DNA of 64,000 bases, taken from positions 558,001 through 622,000 of the forward strand of contig NZ_JYNQ01000001.1 in assembly GCF_000934685.1 (NCBI RefSeq), in the 5' to 3' direction. How positions within the stretch are numbered: position 1 is the stretch's first letter; the number at the start of each line of letters is the position of its first letter. Below are positions 18,201 to 26,343 of this stretch, in pieces. A program made the translations under genes and the position numbers. The notes under the pieces were generated by a model. It did no database searches and was not told the DNA's origin. It saw only the letters and a program-made list of their open reading frames with translations. Source of the stretch: Lacinutrix sp. Hel_I_90 (GTDB lineage Bacteria > Bacteroidota > Bacteroidia > Flavobacteriales > Flavobacteriaceae).

Positions 18201-18208
18201 TATATTTG
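18201..18208 (+). promoter_or_regulatory. Candidate -7 element for the porin-like gene
   Basis: TATATTTG, a full TAnnTTTG match, 18 bases before the ATG at 18227. This supports 18227 as the start and argues against the in-frame TTG at 18206, which would lie inside the promoter. Confidence 0.5.
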
Positions 18209-18226
18209 GAGCTAAACTACTTACTT

Positions 18227-19243
18227 ATGTTTTTAAGGAAACAATATCTACCACTCCTGGTTTTCGCGGCTTGCATTTCTGCGAATGCTCAATATACCGA
18301 AGTTATAAACTCTAATCGCCCTGGTGTTTCAAGATCAGCCTTTTCTGTTGGCACTAATGTTGTGCAGTTTGAAGCTGGACCTTTTACTGTTAAAGAAGAG
18401 CACACCCCTTTAAAATATGAAGTTAAAGGTTTTGGTGTTGATTTTGCTGCGCGTTATGGATTACTTTTTCCGCAATTGGAAATTAACATTGAAGGGACTT
18501 ATCAAAATGACACGAAAACAGATTTTCGTTCTGCAATATCAAGTGAATTTGGACGCGCTAATTTTAAAAACCTCACTTTAGGAGCGAAGTATTTGATTTA
18601 TGATCCCTATAAAAATCGCGAAGACAAAGTCAGTATATACAGCTATCACGAAAACAAAAAATTTAGATGGTCTGATTTAATTCCTGCCGTAGCCGTTTAT
18701 GGTGGTGCTAACTATGATTTAGAAAACAACCCTTACACTGCTCCTGGCGTAGAAGGTTTTAGCCCGAAAGTCATGATTGCAACACAAAATAATTTTTCAA
18801 GTGGTTGGGTATTTATTATGAATTTTTCAAAAGATAGAATTGGTACAGATTATTCAGATTTTCAATATATTTTAACGCTCACGAAAGCTATAAGTCAGCA
18901 GTGGGTTTTATTTGGTGAGACACAAGGAATTCAAAGTGATTTTTATGCCGATAATTTATTTCGTTTTGGTGGTGCGTATTTATGGAATGAAAATTTCCAA
19001 TTAGATACGGCTTTAACTTTTAATACAAAAGATACGCCTTCTGTTTTTGGAGTTAACCTTGGCGTGTCTTACCGTTTAGATTTTCATAAAGACCCAGGTA
19101 TAGATAATGGTACATCTGTTGAAGCAGAAGCAGAACGAAAAGCTAATAAAAAAAGAAAACAGACGAATGATTTAGATTTACCTGAAGGTGACACTAATAG
19201 AAGAAAAAAAACAAACAGTATTGATTTTGATGATGAAGACTAG
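18227..19243 (+). CDS. Outer-membrane transporter-like beta-barrel protein
   Basis: 338 residues from the ATG at 18227. The signal peptide (KQYLPLLVFAACISANAQ) is followed by TEVINSNRPGVSRSAFSVGTNVVQFEAG, the usual opening of the transporter/phenol-degradation-MetA-like barrel family. Alternating aromatic-ended strands follow to about residue 290. The tail is charged and Lys/Asp-rich (KKRKQTNDLDLPEGDTNRRK). It probably sits in the outer membrane; the substrate is unknown. The acetyltransferase-like gene begins 3 bases after its stop, so the two are co-transcribed. Confidence 0.8.
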   Translation: MFLRKQYLPLLVFAACISANAQYTEVINSNRPGVSRSAFSVGTNVVQFEAGPFTVKEEHTPLKYEVKGFGVDFAARYGLLFPQLEINIEGTYQNDTKTDFRSAISSEFGRANFKNLTLGAKYLIYDPYKNREDKVSIYSYHENKKFRWSDLIPAVAVYGGANYDLENNPYTAPGVEGFSPKVMIATQNNFSSGWVFIMNFSKDRIGTDYSDFQYILTLTKAISQQWVLFGETQGIQSDFYADNLFRFGGAYLWNENFQLDTALTFNTKDTPSVFGVNLGVSYRLDFHKDPGIDNGTSVEAEAERKANKKRKQTNDLDLPEGDTNRRKKTNSIDFDDED

Positions 19244-19246
19244 CCT

Positions 19247-20368
19247 ATGATTAAAATTAAAGAGGTCTCTAACAAAAAGGAATTAAAAGCCTTTGTAACC
19301 TTTCCCTTTTCGCTTTATAAAAACTCCAAATATTGGGTTCCTCCTATTATTAGTCAGGAAATGGCAACTTTTGACAAAGAAAAGAACCCTATATTTAAAG
19401 ATGCCGAAGCCACATTTCTTCTTGCCTATAAAGATGGTGAAATTGTTGGCCGGGTTGCCGCAATAATAAACTGGCTGGAAGTCGACAAAAAAAACCAAAA
19501 GAAAATGCGTTTTGGTTGGTTTGATTTTATTGATGATATCGCTGTTTCAACTGCACTTTTAAATGAAGTCAATCTCATTGGTAAAGCTAATAATTTAGAA
19601 TATACAGAAGGCCCCGTTGGCTTCTCAAATTTAGACAAGGTTGGTGTGATGACTGAAGGTTTTGACCAGATTGGCAATATGATTACCTGGTATAATCACG
19701 CGTACTATATTAAGCATTATGAAACTTTAGGCTATACTGTTGAAAAATCGTACTCTGAAAGTAAGTTTCCTTTTAAGAATGTAAAGCCTGAGTTTTTTAA
19801 AAAAGCACAAGAGCTTATTAAACGCCGTTATAAGTTAAAAGCATTGCAATTGAACACAACATCTGAAGTTATGCCTTATGTGGATAAAATGTTCGATTTA
19901 TTTAATGCCTCCTATTCTTCTCTATCTTCTTTTGTAGAGATTACAACGATTCAAAAAAAGTATTTTAAAGAGAAATTCATCTCTTTTATTAATCCTGAAT
20001 ACATTAAGTTTGTTGTTGACGAACAAGACAATATGGTGGCCTTTGCTATTGTAATGCCACGCTTTGCCAAAGCATTACAAGACATGAATGGTAAATTATT
20101 CCCTTTTGGTTTTGCCAGATTATTAAAAGCTAAAAAAACGAGTAAAGATGCTGTTTTTTATCTTATTGGTGTTCATCCCGACTATCAAAACAAAGGTGTA
20201 CATGCCGTTATTTTTAATGAATATTACGAGACATTCACTAAAAAAGGAATTATTGATTGTTATAGAACACCTGAATTAGAAGACAATGAAGCGATACACA
20301 AAATCTGGAAGCATTTTGATCCTGTTGTTATAAAAAGAAGAAAAACCTATAGAAAAAATATCACGTAG
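19247..20368 (+). CDS. GNAT-fold acyltransferase-like protein
   Basis: A 373-residue cytoplasmic protein. The N-terminal part resembles a GNAT domain (AEATFLLAYKDGEIVGRVAAIIN), then EGPVGFSNLDKVGVMTEGFD, and a second GNAT-like half has VFYLIGVHPDYQNKGVHAVIF, with the QNKG acetyl-CoA-binding loop. This two-part layout is common in a Bacteroidota protein with no assigned substrate. It is translationally close to the upstream porin-like gene (3-base gap) and ends at a strong terminator. Confidence 0.8.
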   Translation: MIKIKEVSNKKELKAFVTFPFSLYKNSKYWVPPIISQEMATFDKEKNPIFKDAEATFLLAYKDGEIVGRVAAIINWLEVDKKNQKKMRFGWFDFIDDIAVSTALLNEVNLIGKANNLEYTEGPVGFSNLDKVGVMTEGFDQIGNMITWYNHAYYIKHYETLGYTVEKSYSESKFPFKNVKPEFFKKAQELIKRRYKLKALQLNTTSEVMPYVDKMFDLFNASYSSLSSFVEITTIQKKYFKEKFISFINPEYIKFVVDEQDNMVAFAIVMPRFAKALQDMNGKLFPFGFARLLKAKKTSKDAVFYLIGVHPDYQNKGVHAVIFNEYYETFTKKGIIDCYRTPELEDNEAIHKIWKHFDPVVIKRRKTYRKNIT

Positions 20369-20378
20369 AATTAAACAT

Positions 20379-20413
20379 AAAAAAATCCGATTCAAATGAA
20401 TCGGATTTTTTTA
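20379..20413. terminator. Bidirectional terminator
   Basis: AAAAATCCGATTC / GAATCGGATTTTT is a perfect stem with loop AAAT and a T-run on each strand. It lies between the acetyltransferase gene and the convergent aminotransferase-family gene ending at 20443. Confidence 0.85.
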
Positions 20414-20442
20414 TTTGTATTATCTCTTTAAGTCAATCAAAG

Positions 20443-21702
20443 TTACTCGCCCATTGCTTTTATTAAAGCTGCAGACAGGCGTTTATATGTTCCATTCTCC
20501 AATCTTGTTCTAATAGCATCAAAAGCATCTAACGTATCAGAAACATCTTGTAATGTATGCGTTGCTGTTGGAATCATTCGTAATAAAATTAATCCTTTTG
20601 GTATTACTGGATATACCACTATAGAACAGAAAATACCATAATTCTCACGTAAATCTCTTACTAAGGCCATTGCTTCAGGAATACTTCCGTTTAAGTAAAC
20701 TGGCGTAACACAACTTTGTGTGGTACCAATATCAAATCCTCTATCTTTTAAACCAGATTGTAATGCATCAACAATTTTCCATAAGTTCTCTTTCAATTCA
20801 GGCATGCTACGTAACATATCTAAACGTTTAAGTGCACCAACAACTAACTGCATTTGTAATGATTTTGCAAACATTTGTGAACGCAAGTTATACTTTAGAT
20901 AGTCCATAATTTCTTTATCACCAGCGATAAAAGCACCAGTACTAGCTAAAGATTTTGCAAATGTTGCGAAATACACATCAATTTCATCTTGCACACCTTG
21001 CTCCTCACCTGCTCCTGCTCCTGTCTTTCCTAGTGTTCCAAAACCGTGAGCGTCGTCAACCAACAATCTGAAATTGAATTTCTTTTTGAGTGCTACGATT
21101 TCTTTTAAACGCCCTTGCTCTCCTCGCATTCCAAATACACCTTCAGAAATAACTAAAATACCACCTCCGGTTTGTTCTGCCATTTTCGTAGCGCGCTCTA
21201 AGTTTTTTTCTAAACTTTCTACGTCATTATGTTTGTATGTAAAACGTTTACCCATATGCAAACGTACACCATCTATAATACAAGCGTGCGCGTCTACATC
21301 ATACACTATAATATCGTCTTTTGCGACTAATGCATCAATGGTAGACATGATGCCCTGATAACCAAAGTTTAATAAATAAGCAGCTTCTTTACTTACAAAC
21401 GCTGCTAATTCATTTTGTAATTGGTCGTGCAATTCTGTGTGTCCAGACATCATTCTTGCTCCCATTGGATAAGCAGAACCATAATCTGCAGCAGCTTGTG
21501 CATCAACTTTACGCACCTCCGGATGGTTTGCTAAGCCTAAGTAGTCATTAATACTCCAAGTAATAACATCTTTTCCTTGAAATTTCATTCGGTTAGAAAT
21601 TTGTCCTTCCAACTTAGGAAACACAAAGTAACCTTCTGCCTGCTCCGCCCATTTTCCTAAAGGCCCTTTATCCTTGTATATTTTTGCAAATAAATCTTTC
21701 AT
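20443..21702 (-). CDS. Alpha-oxoamine synthase-family PLP enzyme, probable cysteate-C-fatty acyltransferase (sulfonolipid synthesis)
   Basis: A 419-residue fold-type I PLP enzyme of the AONS/KBL/serine-palmitoyltransferase family: NDYLGLANHPEV, MMSGHTELH, NFGYQG, VDDAHGFGTLG and the PLP lysine in FATFAKSLASTG (~249). The family condenses an amino acid with an acyl thioester and releases CO2. Next to it on the same strand is a cysteine-synthase-like gene. This pair matches the described capnine pathway, in which cysteate synthase makes cysteate and an AONS-like enzyme joins it to a fatty acyl group. Alternatives are KBL or 8-amino-7-oxononanoate synthase, but no biotin or threonine genes are nearby. 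Confidence 0.8.
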   Translation of the reverse strand: MKDLFAKIYKDKGPLGKWAEQAEGYFVFPKLEGQISNRMKFQGKDVITWSINDYLGLANHPEVRKVDAQAAADYGSAYPMGARMMSGHTELHDQLQNELAAFVSKEAAYLLNFGYQGIMSTIDALVAKDDIIVYDVDAHACIIDGVRLHMGKRFTYKHNDVESLEKNLERATKMAEQTGGGILVISEGVFGMRGEQGRLKEIVALKKKFNFRLLVDDAHGFGTLGKTGAGAGEEQGVQDEIDVYFATFAKSLASTGAFIAGDKEIMDYLKYNLRSQMFAKSLQMQLVVGALKRLDMLRSMPELKENLWKIVDALQSGLKDRGFDIGTTQSCVTPVYLNGSIPEAMALVRDLRENYGIFCSIVVYPVIPKGLILLRMIPTATHTLQDVSDTLDAFDAIRTRLENGTYKRLSAALIKAMGE

Positions 21703-21730
21703 GTATACGTTCTAGTTAGTTTAGAATTTT

Positions 21731-21738
21731 CAAAATTA
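21731..21738 (-). promoter_or_regulatory. Candidate -7 element for the AONS-family gene
   Basis: Minus-strand TAATTTTG, 28 bases before the ATG at 21702. With the terminator at 21789 it suggests this gene can be transcribed separately from its upstream neighbour. Confidence 0.4.
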
Positions 21739-21788
21739 CATAATTCTCCGTTTCTCGCATAATTTTTTTACATTCTATTATTAACATT

Positions 21789-21817
21789 AAAAAAGCTGAT
21801 GTCAGCTTAACACCAGC
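21789..21817 (-). terminator. Terminator after the cysteine-synthase-like gene
   Basis: On the minus strand GCTGGTG pairs with CATCAGC (one G-T pair) around a nine-base loop, followed by six Ts. It lies 22 bases past the stop at 21840. Confidence 0.6.
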
Positions 21818-21839
21818 ATTGATTTTAATATTTTTACTT

Positions 21840-22886
21840 TTATTTAATGTATTGTATGGCTTGTGCCGCCTCCTCGTTTTTACTATCAAAAAAGCCTTGA
21901 GCATTCATCCATTTGTCGCTGTACACCTTACTCATATATCGCGAGCCGTGATCTGGAAAAATAATAACCACATTATCTGTTGCTTTAAACTCACCTTCTG
22001 CACTTAATTGCTTTACCGCTTGCATAGCAGCTCCTGATGTGTATCCAACAAATAAGCCTTCCGTTTTTGTTATTTCACGTGCCGTATGTGCGCTTTCTTC
22101 ATCCGTTACTTTTACAAATTTATCTATGATATCAAAATCTGTCGCCGTTGGTATTAAGTTTTTACCTAAACCTTCAATTCTATAAGGATAAATTTCCTTT
22201 TCATCAAATTCTCTGGTTTCGTGATATTTTTTTAATACTGATCCAAAAGCATCGACTCCTATAATTTTAATATTTGGGTTTTGCTCTTTTAAATACTTTG
22301 CGGTACCAGAAATAGTACCTCCTGTTCCGCTACATGCTACTAAATGAGTGATTTTTCCTTCCGTTTGTTTCCAAATTTCTGGACCTGTAGAAGCATAATG
22401 AGCATCAATATTTAATTGATTGAAATATTGATTGATATAAACCGATCCTTTAATTTCATCATGTAAGCGTTTTGCAACCTGATAATAGGATCTCGGGTCA
22501 TCTGCGCTCACATTTGCCGGACAAACATAGACTTTAGCGCCCATGTTTTTTAGCATGTCAATTTTATCTGCTGAAGATTTAGAACTCACTGCTAAAATGC
22601 AATCGTACCCTTTAATAACACTAACCATGGCAATACTAAAACCTGTATTTCCAGAAGTTGTTTCAATAATTGTGTCGCCAGGTTTAATAATACCTTGCTT
22701 TTCTGCTTGTTCTATAATATATAATGCAATTCTATCTTTAGAAGAGTGCCCTGGATTAAAAGCTTCAACTTTAGCTAAAAAGTTACCTTTAAACTCAGAT
22801 GTCATTCTTTTTAGTTTTATCATTGGTGTATTGCCAATTAAGTCCAATACATTGTCAAAAACTTGCTTGTCGTGTGCCATAAACAA
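21840..22886 (-). CDS. Cysteine-synthase-family PLP enzyme, probable cysteate synthase
   Basis: A 348-residue fold-type II PLP enzyme of the CysK/CBS family. The PLP lysine is in [13 protein letters not shown], the substrate loop is TTSGNTG, and the phosphate-binding Gly loop is [10 protein letters not shown]. In this family beta-replacement on serine derivatives gives cysteine, cystathionine or, with sulfite, cysteate. The acyltransferase-type gene 137 bases downstream makes cysteate synthase the best guess; ordinary cysteine synthase or cystathionine beta-synthase remains possible. It has no CBS regulatory domain. A good promoter lies upstream. Confidence 0.8.
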   Translation of the reverse strand: MFMAHDKQVFDNVLDLIGNTPMIKLKRMTSEFKGNFLAKVEAFNPGHSSKDRIALYIIEQAEKQGIIKPGDTIIETTSGNTGFSIAMVSVIKGYDCILAVSSKSSADKIDMLKNMGAKVYVCPANVSADDPRSYYQVAKRLHDEIKGSVYINQYFNQLNIDAHYASTGPEIWKQTEGKITHLVACSGTGGTISGTAKYLKEQNPNIKIIGVDAFGSVLKKYHETREFDEKEIYPYRIEGLGKNLIPTATDFDIIDKFVKVTDEESAHTAREITKTEGLFVGYTSGAAMQAVKQLSAEGEFKATDNVVIIFPDHGSRYMSKVYSDKWMNAQGFFDSKNEEAAQAIQYIK

Positions 22887-22931
22887 TATTTAATCGGTTA
22901 CCATTAGTTAGAAATGCAACCTTAAACCTCG

Positions 22932-22962
22932 CAAAAATAAGCAATTTATTTTTAATGGTCAA
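22932..22962 (-). promoter_or_regulatory. Candidate -33/-7 promoter for the cysteine-synthase-like gene
   Basis: On the minus strand a TTG (22960-22962) and TATTTTTG (22932-22939) are separated by 20 bases, the spacing expected for Bacteroidota sigma-A promoters. The -33 part overlaps the last codons of the S9 peptidase gene. Confidence 0.5.
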
Positions 22963-25021
22963 TTCCTTCTAAATCTAATAAAAAAGCATATTCCAACGCC
23001 ACTTCTTTTAGACTTTCAAATCGTCCAGAAGCACCACCATGACCCGCTTCCATATCTATATGAAATAATAACTTATTTTTATCTGTTTTAAATTCTCTCA
23101 ATTTAGCAACCCATTTTGCAGGTTCAAAATATTGTACTTGAGAATCATGTAATCCCGTAGTCACCAAAATATTTGGATAAGACTTTGCTTCAATATTGTC
23201 ATAAGGAGAATACGACTTCATATAGTCGTAATATTTCTTATCGTTGGGGTTTCCCCATTCATCATATTCACCTGTTGTAAGTGGAATACTATCATCTAAC
23301 ATCGTGGTTACAACATCTACAAAAGGAACAGCTGCAATGACGCCTTTATACAATTCAGGGTTTAGATTTATAACTGCACCTATTAATAAACCGCCAGCAC
23401 TTCCACCCATAGCATACAAATGTTCTTTAGACGTATAATTGTTTTCAATTAAATATTTTGAACAGTCTACAAAATCTGTGAACGTATTCATTTTAGATAA
23501 AAGTTTACCGTTTTCGTACCATTCACGACCTAAATATTCACCCCCACGAATATGCGCAATCACATATATAAAACCACGGTCTAAAAGGCTTAATCTAATT
23601 GTTGAAAAATAAGGATCTATGGTTGCGCCATAAGAGCCATAGGCATATTGTAGCACAGGACTTTCTCCATTTAATGCAAGGCCTTTTTTGTAGACAATTG
23701 ACATTGGTACTTTTACACCATCTCTTGCAGTAGCCCAAACACGCTTAGATTCATAATTATTTTTATCAAAGGTTCCGCCTAAAACTTCCTGCTCTTTTTT
23801 TACTTCTTTACGTTTTGTTTTAAAGTTGTAGTCAATAACAGAACTCGGGGTAGTCAAAGCGTTATAAGTATAACGTAATGTTTCACTGTTAAAATCTGGG
23901 TTATTGCCTATATTTGCAGTATAGGTTTCATTACCAAATGGGAGATAGTAGTCTTCACTCCCATTCCAATTTATAATACGAATTTTATTTAAACCATTTT
24001 CACGCTCACTAACCACAAGATATTCTTTAAATATCTCTATATCTTCTAAAAGCACTTCTTTTCTATGTGGTAATACCTCTTCCCAATTTTCTTTCTCTGT
24101 TTGGGTTTCGGGTGTTTTTAAAAGTTTAAAATTGGTTGCATTATCTTTATTAGTTATGATGTAGAAGCTATCACCATAATGGGAAATTGAATATTCCAAT
24201 TCACGTTCTCTTGGCTGGAAAATTTTAAATTCACCATCTGGAGTATCGGCCTTTAAAATGCGATACTCTGTTGTGAGTGTGCTAGAAGATCCTATAATGA
24301 TGTATTTTTTAGACTTTGATTTGTATACGTAGGAATTGAATGTTTCATCTTCTTCATGATACACCAAAGTATCTTCTGCTACTTCTGTATACAATTTATG
24401 TTTATAGATTTTATCTGAACGCAGCGTAACTTCATTTTTTTTTACATAAAATAAAGTCTTATTATCATTTGCCCAAGTAGAGCTACCCGTTGTATTTTCA
24501 ATTTTATCTAAAAAAATCTCACCTGTTTTTAAATTTTTAATTTGAAGTGTATACTGTCTACGACTTACTGTATCAACCGAAAAACTCGCCATAGTATTAT
24601 CTGGGCTTATAGAAATTCCTGCTAATCTAAAATAAGAATACGCTTTAGCCATTTCATTACAGTCGAAAAGAATCTCTTCTTCTGCTTCTAAAGTTTCTTT
24701 TTTTCTTGTATAAATGGGATAATCTTTACCATTTTCGAATTTAGTAATGTACCAATACCCATTTAATTTGTAGGGCACAGAGCTATCATCTTCCTTAATC
24801 CTGCCTTTCATTTCTTCAAACAATGCCTTTTGAAAGTTGTCAGTATGCTTGAGTCCTTCCTTAGTATATTTGTTTTCTGAATTCAAATGATCAATAACGT
24901 CTTGATTGTCTCTGTCATTCATCCAAAAGTAGTTATCAACCCTGATGTCATCGTGGATTTCTAATTTCTTTTCAATTTTTTTTGCCATTGGAGCTTCAAA
25001 AGAAGCGTTATTTTTTGTCAT
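22952..25021 (-). CDS. S9-family oligopeptidase (oligopeptidase B-like)
   Basis: A 689-residue protein with an N-terminal beta-propeller (to ~420) and a C-terminal alpha/beta hydrolase. The catalytic triad is visible: Ser in GGSAGG (~537), Asp in GLHDSQVQY (~622), His in AGHGGASGR (~657). GEYDEWGNP and the HIRGGEYLGREWYENGK segment are characteristic of oligopeptidase B, which cuts short peptides after basic residues. There is no signal peptide (MTKNNASFEAPMAKKIEKKL), so a cytoplasmic location is likely. A single-gene unit with a TACTTTTG element upstream. Confidence 0.9.
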   Translation of the reverse strand: MTKNNASFEAPMAKKIEKKLEIHDDIRVDNYFWMNDRDNQDVIDHLNSENKYTKEGLKHTDNFQKALFEEMKGRIKEDDSSVPYKLNGYWYITKFENGKDYPIYTRKKETLEAEEEILFDCNEMAKAYSYFRLAGISISPDNTMASFSVDTVSRRQYTLQIKNLKTGEIFLDKIENTTGSSTWANDNKTLFYVKKNEVTLRSDKIYKHKLYTEVAEDTLVYHEEDETFNSYVYKSKSKKYIIIGSSSTLTTEYRILKADTPDGEFKIFQPRERELEYSISHYGDSFYIITNKDNATNFKLLKTPETQTEKENWEEVLPHRKEVLLEDIEIFKEYLVVSERENGLNKIRIINWNGSEDYYLPFGNETYTANIGNNPDFNSETLRYTYNALTTPSSVIDYNFKTKRKEVKKEQEVLGGTFDKNNYESKRVWATARDGVKVPMSIVYKKGLALNGESPVLQYAYGSYGATIDPYFSTIRLSLLDRGFIYVIAHIRGGEYLGREWYENGKLLSKMNTFTDFVDCSKYLIENNYTSKEHLYAMGGSAGGLLIGAVINLNPELYKGVIAAVPFVDVVTTMLDDSIPLTTGEYDEWGNPNDKKYYDYMKSYSPYDNIEAKSYPNILVTTGLHDSQVQYFEPAKWVAKLREFKTDKNKLLFHIDMEAGHGGASGRFESLKEVALEYAFLLDLEGIDH

Positions 25022-25047
25022 ATTTAAATTTTGTGTTCACAATAAAA

Positions 25048-25055
25048 CAAAAGTA
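25048..25055 (-). promoter_or_regulatory. Candidate -7 element for the S9 peptidase gene
   Basis: Minus-strand TACTTTTG (TAnnTTTG), 26 bases upstream of the ATG at 25021. Confidence 0.4.
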
Positions 25056-25101
25056 AAACTTATAAGGAATAAAATGATGAGATTTTTCAATAGATATTAT
25101 A

Positions 25102-25133
25102 TTGGTTATTAACCATCCAATTTAATAAATTTG
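25102..25133 (+). promoter_or_regulatory. Candidate -33/-7 promoter for the YbaB-family gene
   Basis: TTG (25102-25104), 21 bases, then TAAATTTG (25126-25133): both elements at the expected spacing, 27 bases before the ATG at 25161. Confidence 0.55.
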
Positions 25134-25160
25134 TAAATTGAATTAATAAAAAAAGAAATT

Positions 25161-25484
25161 ATGTTTGGAGATTTAATGGGAATGATGGGCAAATTAAAAG
25201 AAACCCAACAAAAAGTAGAAGAAACAAAAACACGGTTAGACTCGGTTTTAATAGATGAGCAAAGTAATGATGGCCTATTAAAAGTCACACTCACGGCGAA
25301 CAGGACACTCAAATCTATTGATATTGATGATTCTCTTTTAGAAGATAAGGAGCAACTTGAGGACTATTTAATATTGATTTTGAATAAGGCTATTGAGAAT
25401 GCGACTCATGTTAACGAAGCAGAAATAGCTGCTGTTGCTAAAGATGGCATGCCAAATATTCCAGGAATGGACATGTTTAAATAA
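25161..25484 (+). CDS. YbaB/EbfC family nucleoid-associated protein
   Basis: At 107 residues it has the typical length of this small DNA-binding family. The layout is an N-terminal amphipathic helix ([22 protein letters not shown]), a central beta-sheet ([23 protein letters not shown]), then a helix ([18 protein letters not shown]) and a short tail with IPGMDMF. Here it has its own promoter and terminator and is not next to dnaX or recR. Confidence 0.9.
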   Translation: MFGDLMGMMGKLKETQQKVEETKTRLDSVLIDEQSNDGLLKVTLTANRTLKSIDIDDSLLEDKEQLEDYLILILNKAIENATHVNEAEIAAVAKDGMPNIPGMDMFK

Positions 25485-25517
25485 AAAACCCTGCCTAGTT
25501 AGCAAGCAGGATTTTTT
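25484..25517 (+). terminator. Terminator after the YbaB-family gene
   Basis: CCTGC and GCAGG stem around CTAGTTAGCAA, preceded by A-run and followed by a T6 run. The minus-strand zincin gene ends 33 bases further on, so it could also act there. Confidence 0.65.
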
Positions 25518-25549
25518 CATCAACTAATCAAAAATAAGTCCTTAGCAGA

Positions 25550-26080
25550 CTAATTTGGTATAAGGCTTTGTTTTTTGAGATATTCAGGTGAATTAAGAAA
25601 CAATTGTTCTACTTGGTAATCCCAGTCTCTAACGATATCAAAATAACTTGTATTCACTTCAGCCATGATAATATTACAATCTTTACAGGTGTGTTTGTAG
25701 CCTAAAAAGTAGTGTCCAAATTCATGGAAAGCCACCACTTTTAAAATTTCTTTATCTAGAAGCGTCATCCAACTAAAGATTATTTTTTCAACATCATGGT
25801 TATCATTTCTTACCAACATACCTAAGGTTCCACCTTTTGCTGTCATTTTTAGAGAGTCTACAATCGCTATTTCTTTTAATTTAAATAGCTTTTCTGTACA
25901 GTTAATATCATAGGCTTTGCATAATCGCATAAAATCGTCTAAATGAGGCTGAATTAATCCATCTGTTTTTAATACATCAGAAGACGAAATTCTCTCAGGG
26001 AGCTCGTAAGTGGCGTTTTGAGCATTAAGAACAAATAACCACACGAAGGTTAAAAATAAAGTTAGGTAGGCACGCTTCAT
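25550..26080 (-). CDS. Small secreted zincin-like putative metallopeptidase
   Basis: 176 residues from the ATG at 26080, chosen because MKRAYLTLFLTFVWLFVLNAQ is a clean signal peptide (an ATG 45 bases upstream adds a polar leader). The zinc-binding motif HEFGH is at 119-123, within VVAFHEFGHYFLG. It is followed by KHTCKDCNIIMAEVN, where a CxxC and a possible third ligand lie. It resembles small Bacteroidota putative metalloproteases. There is no pro-domain or C-terminal sorting domain. Proteolytic activity is inferred from the motif only. Confidence 0.75.
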   Translation of the reverse strand: MKRAYLTLFLTFVWLFVLNAQNATYELPERISSSDVLKTDGLIQPHLDDFMRLCKAYDINCTEKLFKLKEIAIVDSLKMTAKGGTLGMLVRNDNHDVEKIIFSWMTLLDKEILKVVAFHEFGHYFLGYKHTCKDCNIIMAEVNTSYFDIVRDWDYQVEQLFLNSPEYLKKQSLIPN

Positions 26081-26282
26081 AGGTATTATAGGTTTTATTG
26101 GGGTATTTTTATATTTTAAAAACAACTATCTGATTATCATAACGTTGTATCCATGTGGCTAACATAACTAGAATTTTCCATACTAACAAATAAATTATGC
26201 ATTTTAACGACAAAAAACGCATTTAATCCTTAAAATTTAACATTTAATCCTGTTTTTAACGTATTTCATCGTTTAAATAAGC

Positions 26283-26315
26283 AAAAAAAAGGAAGCCGCG
26301 TGGCTTCCTTTTTTT
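26283..26315 (-). terminator. Terminator after the OmpA-family repeat protein
   Basis: GGAAGCC / GGCTTCC stem with a four-base loop, flanked by A8 and T7 runs. On the minus strand it follows the stop at 26344 by about 30 bases. Confidence 0.8.
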
Positions 26316-26343
26316 CATGTAAATAAAATATAGATTTTACTAC

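Noticed and set aside
18347-18363. TTGGCACT-N4-TTGT, a sigma-54-like match
   Set aside because: It is inside the porin-like coding sequence and not upstream of any gene; taken as a chance match and a caution for the two intergenic sites.
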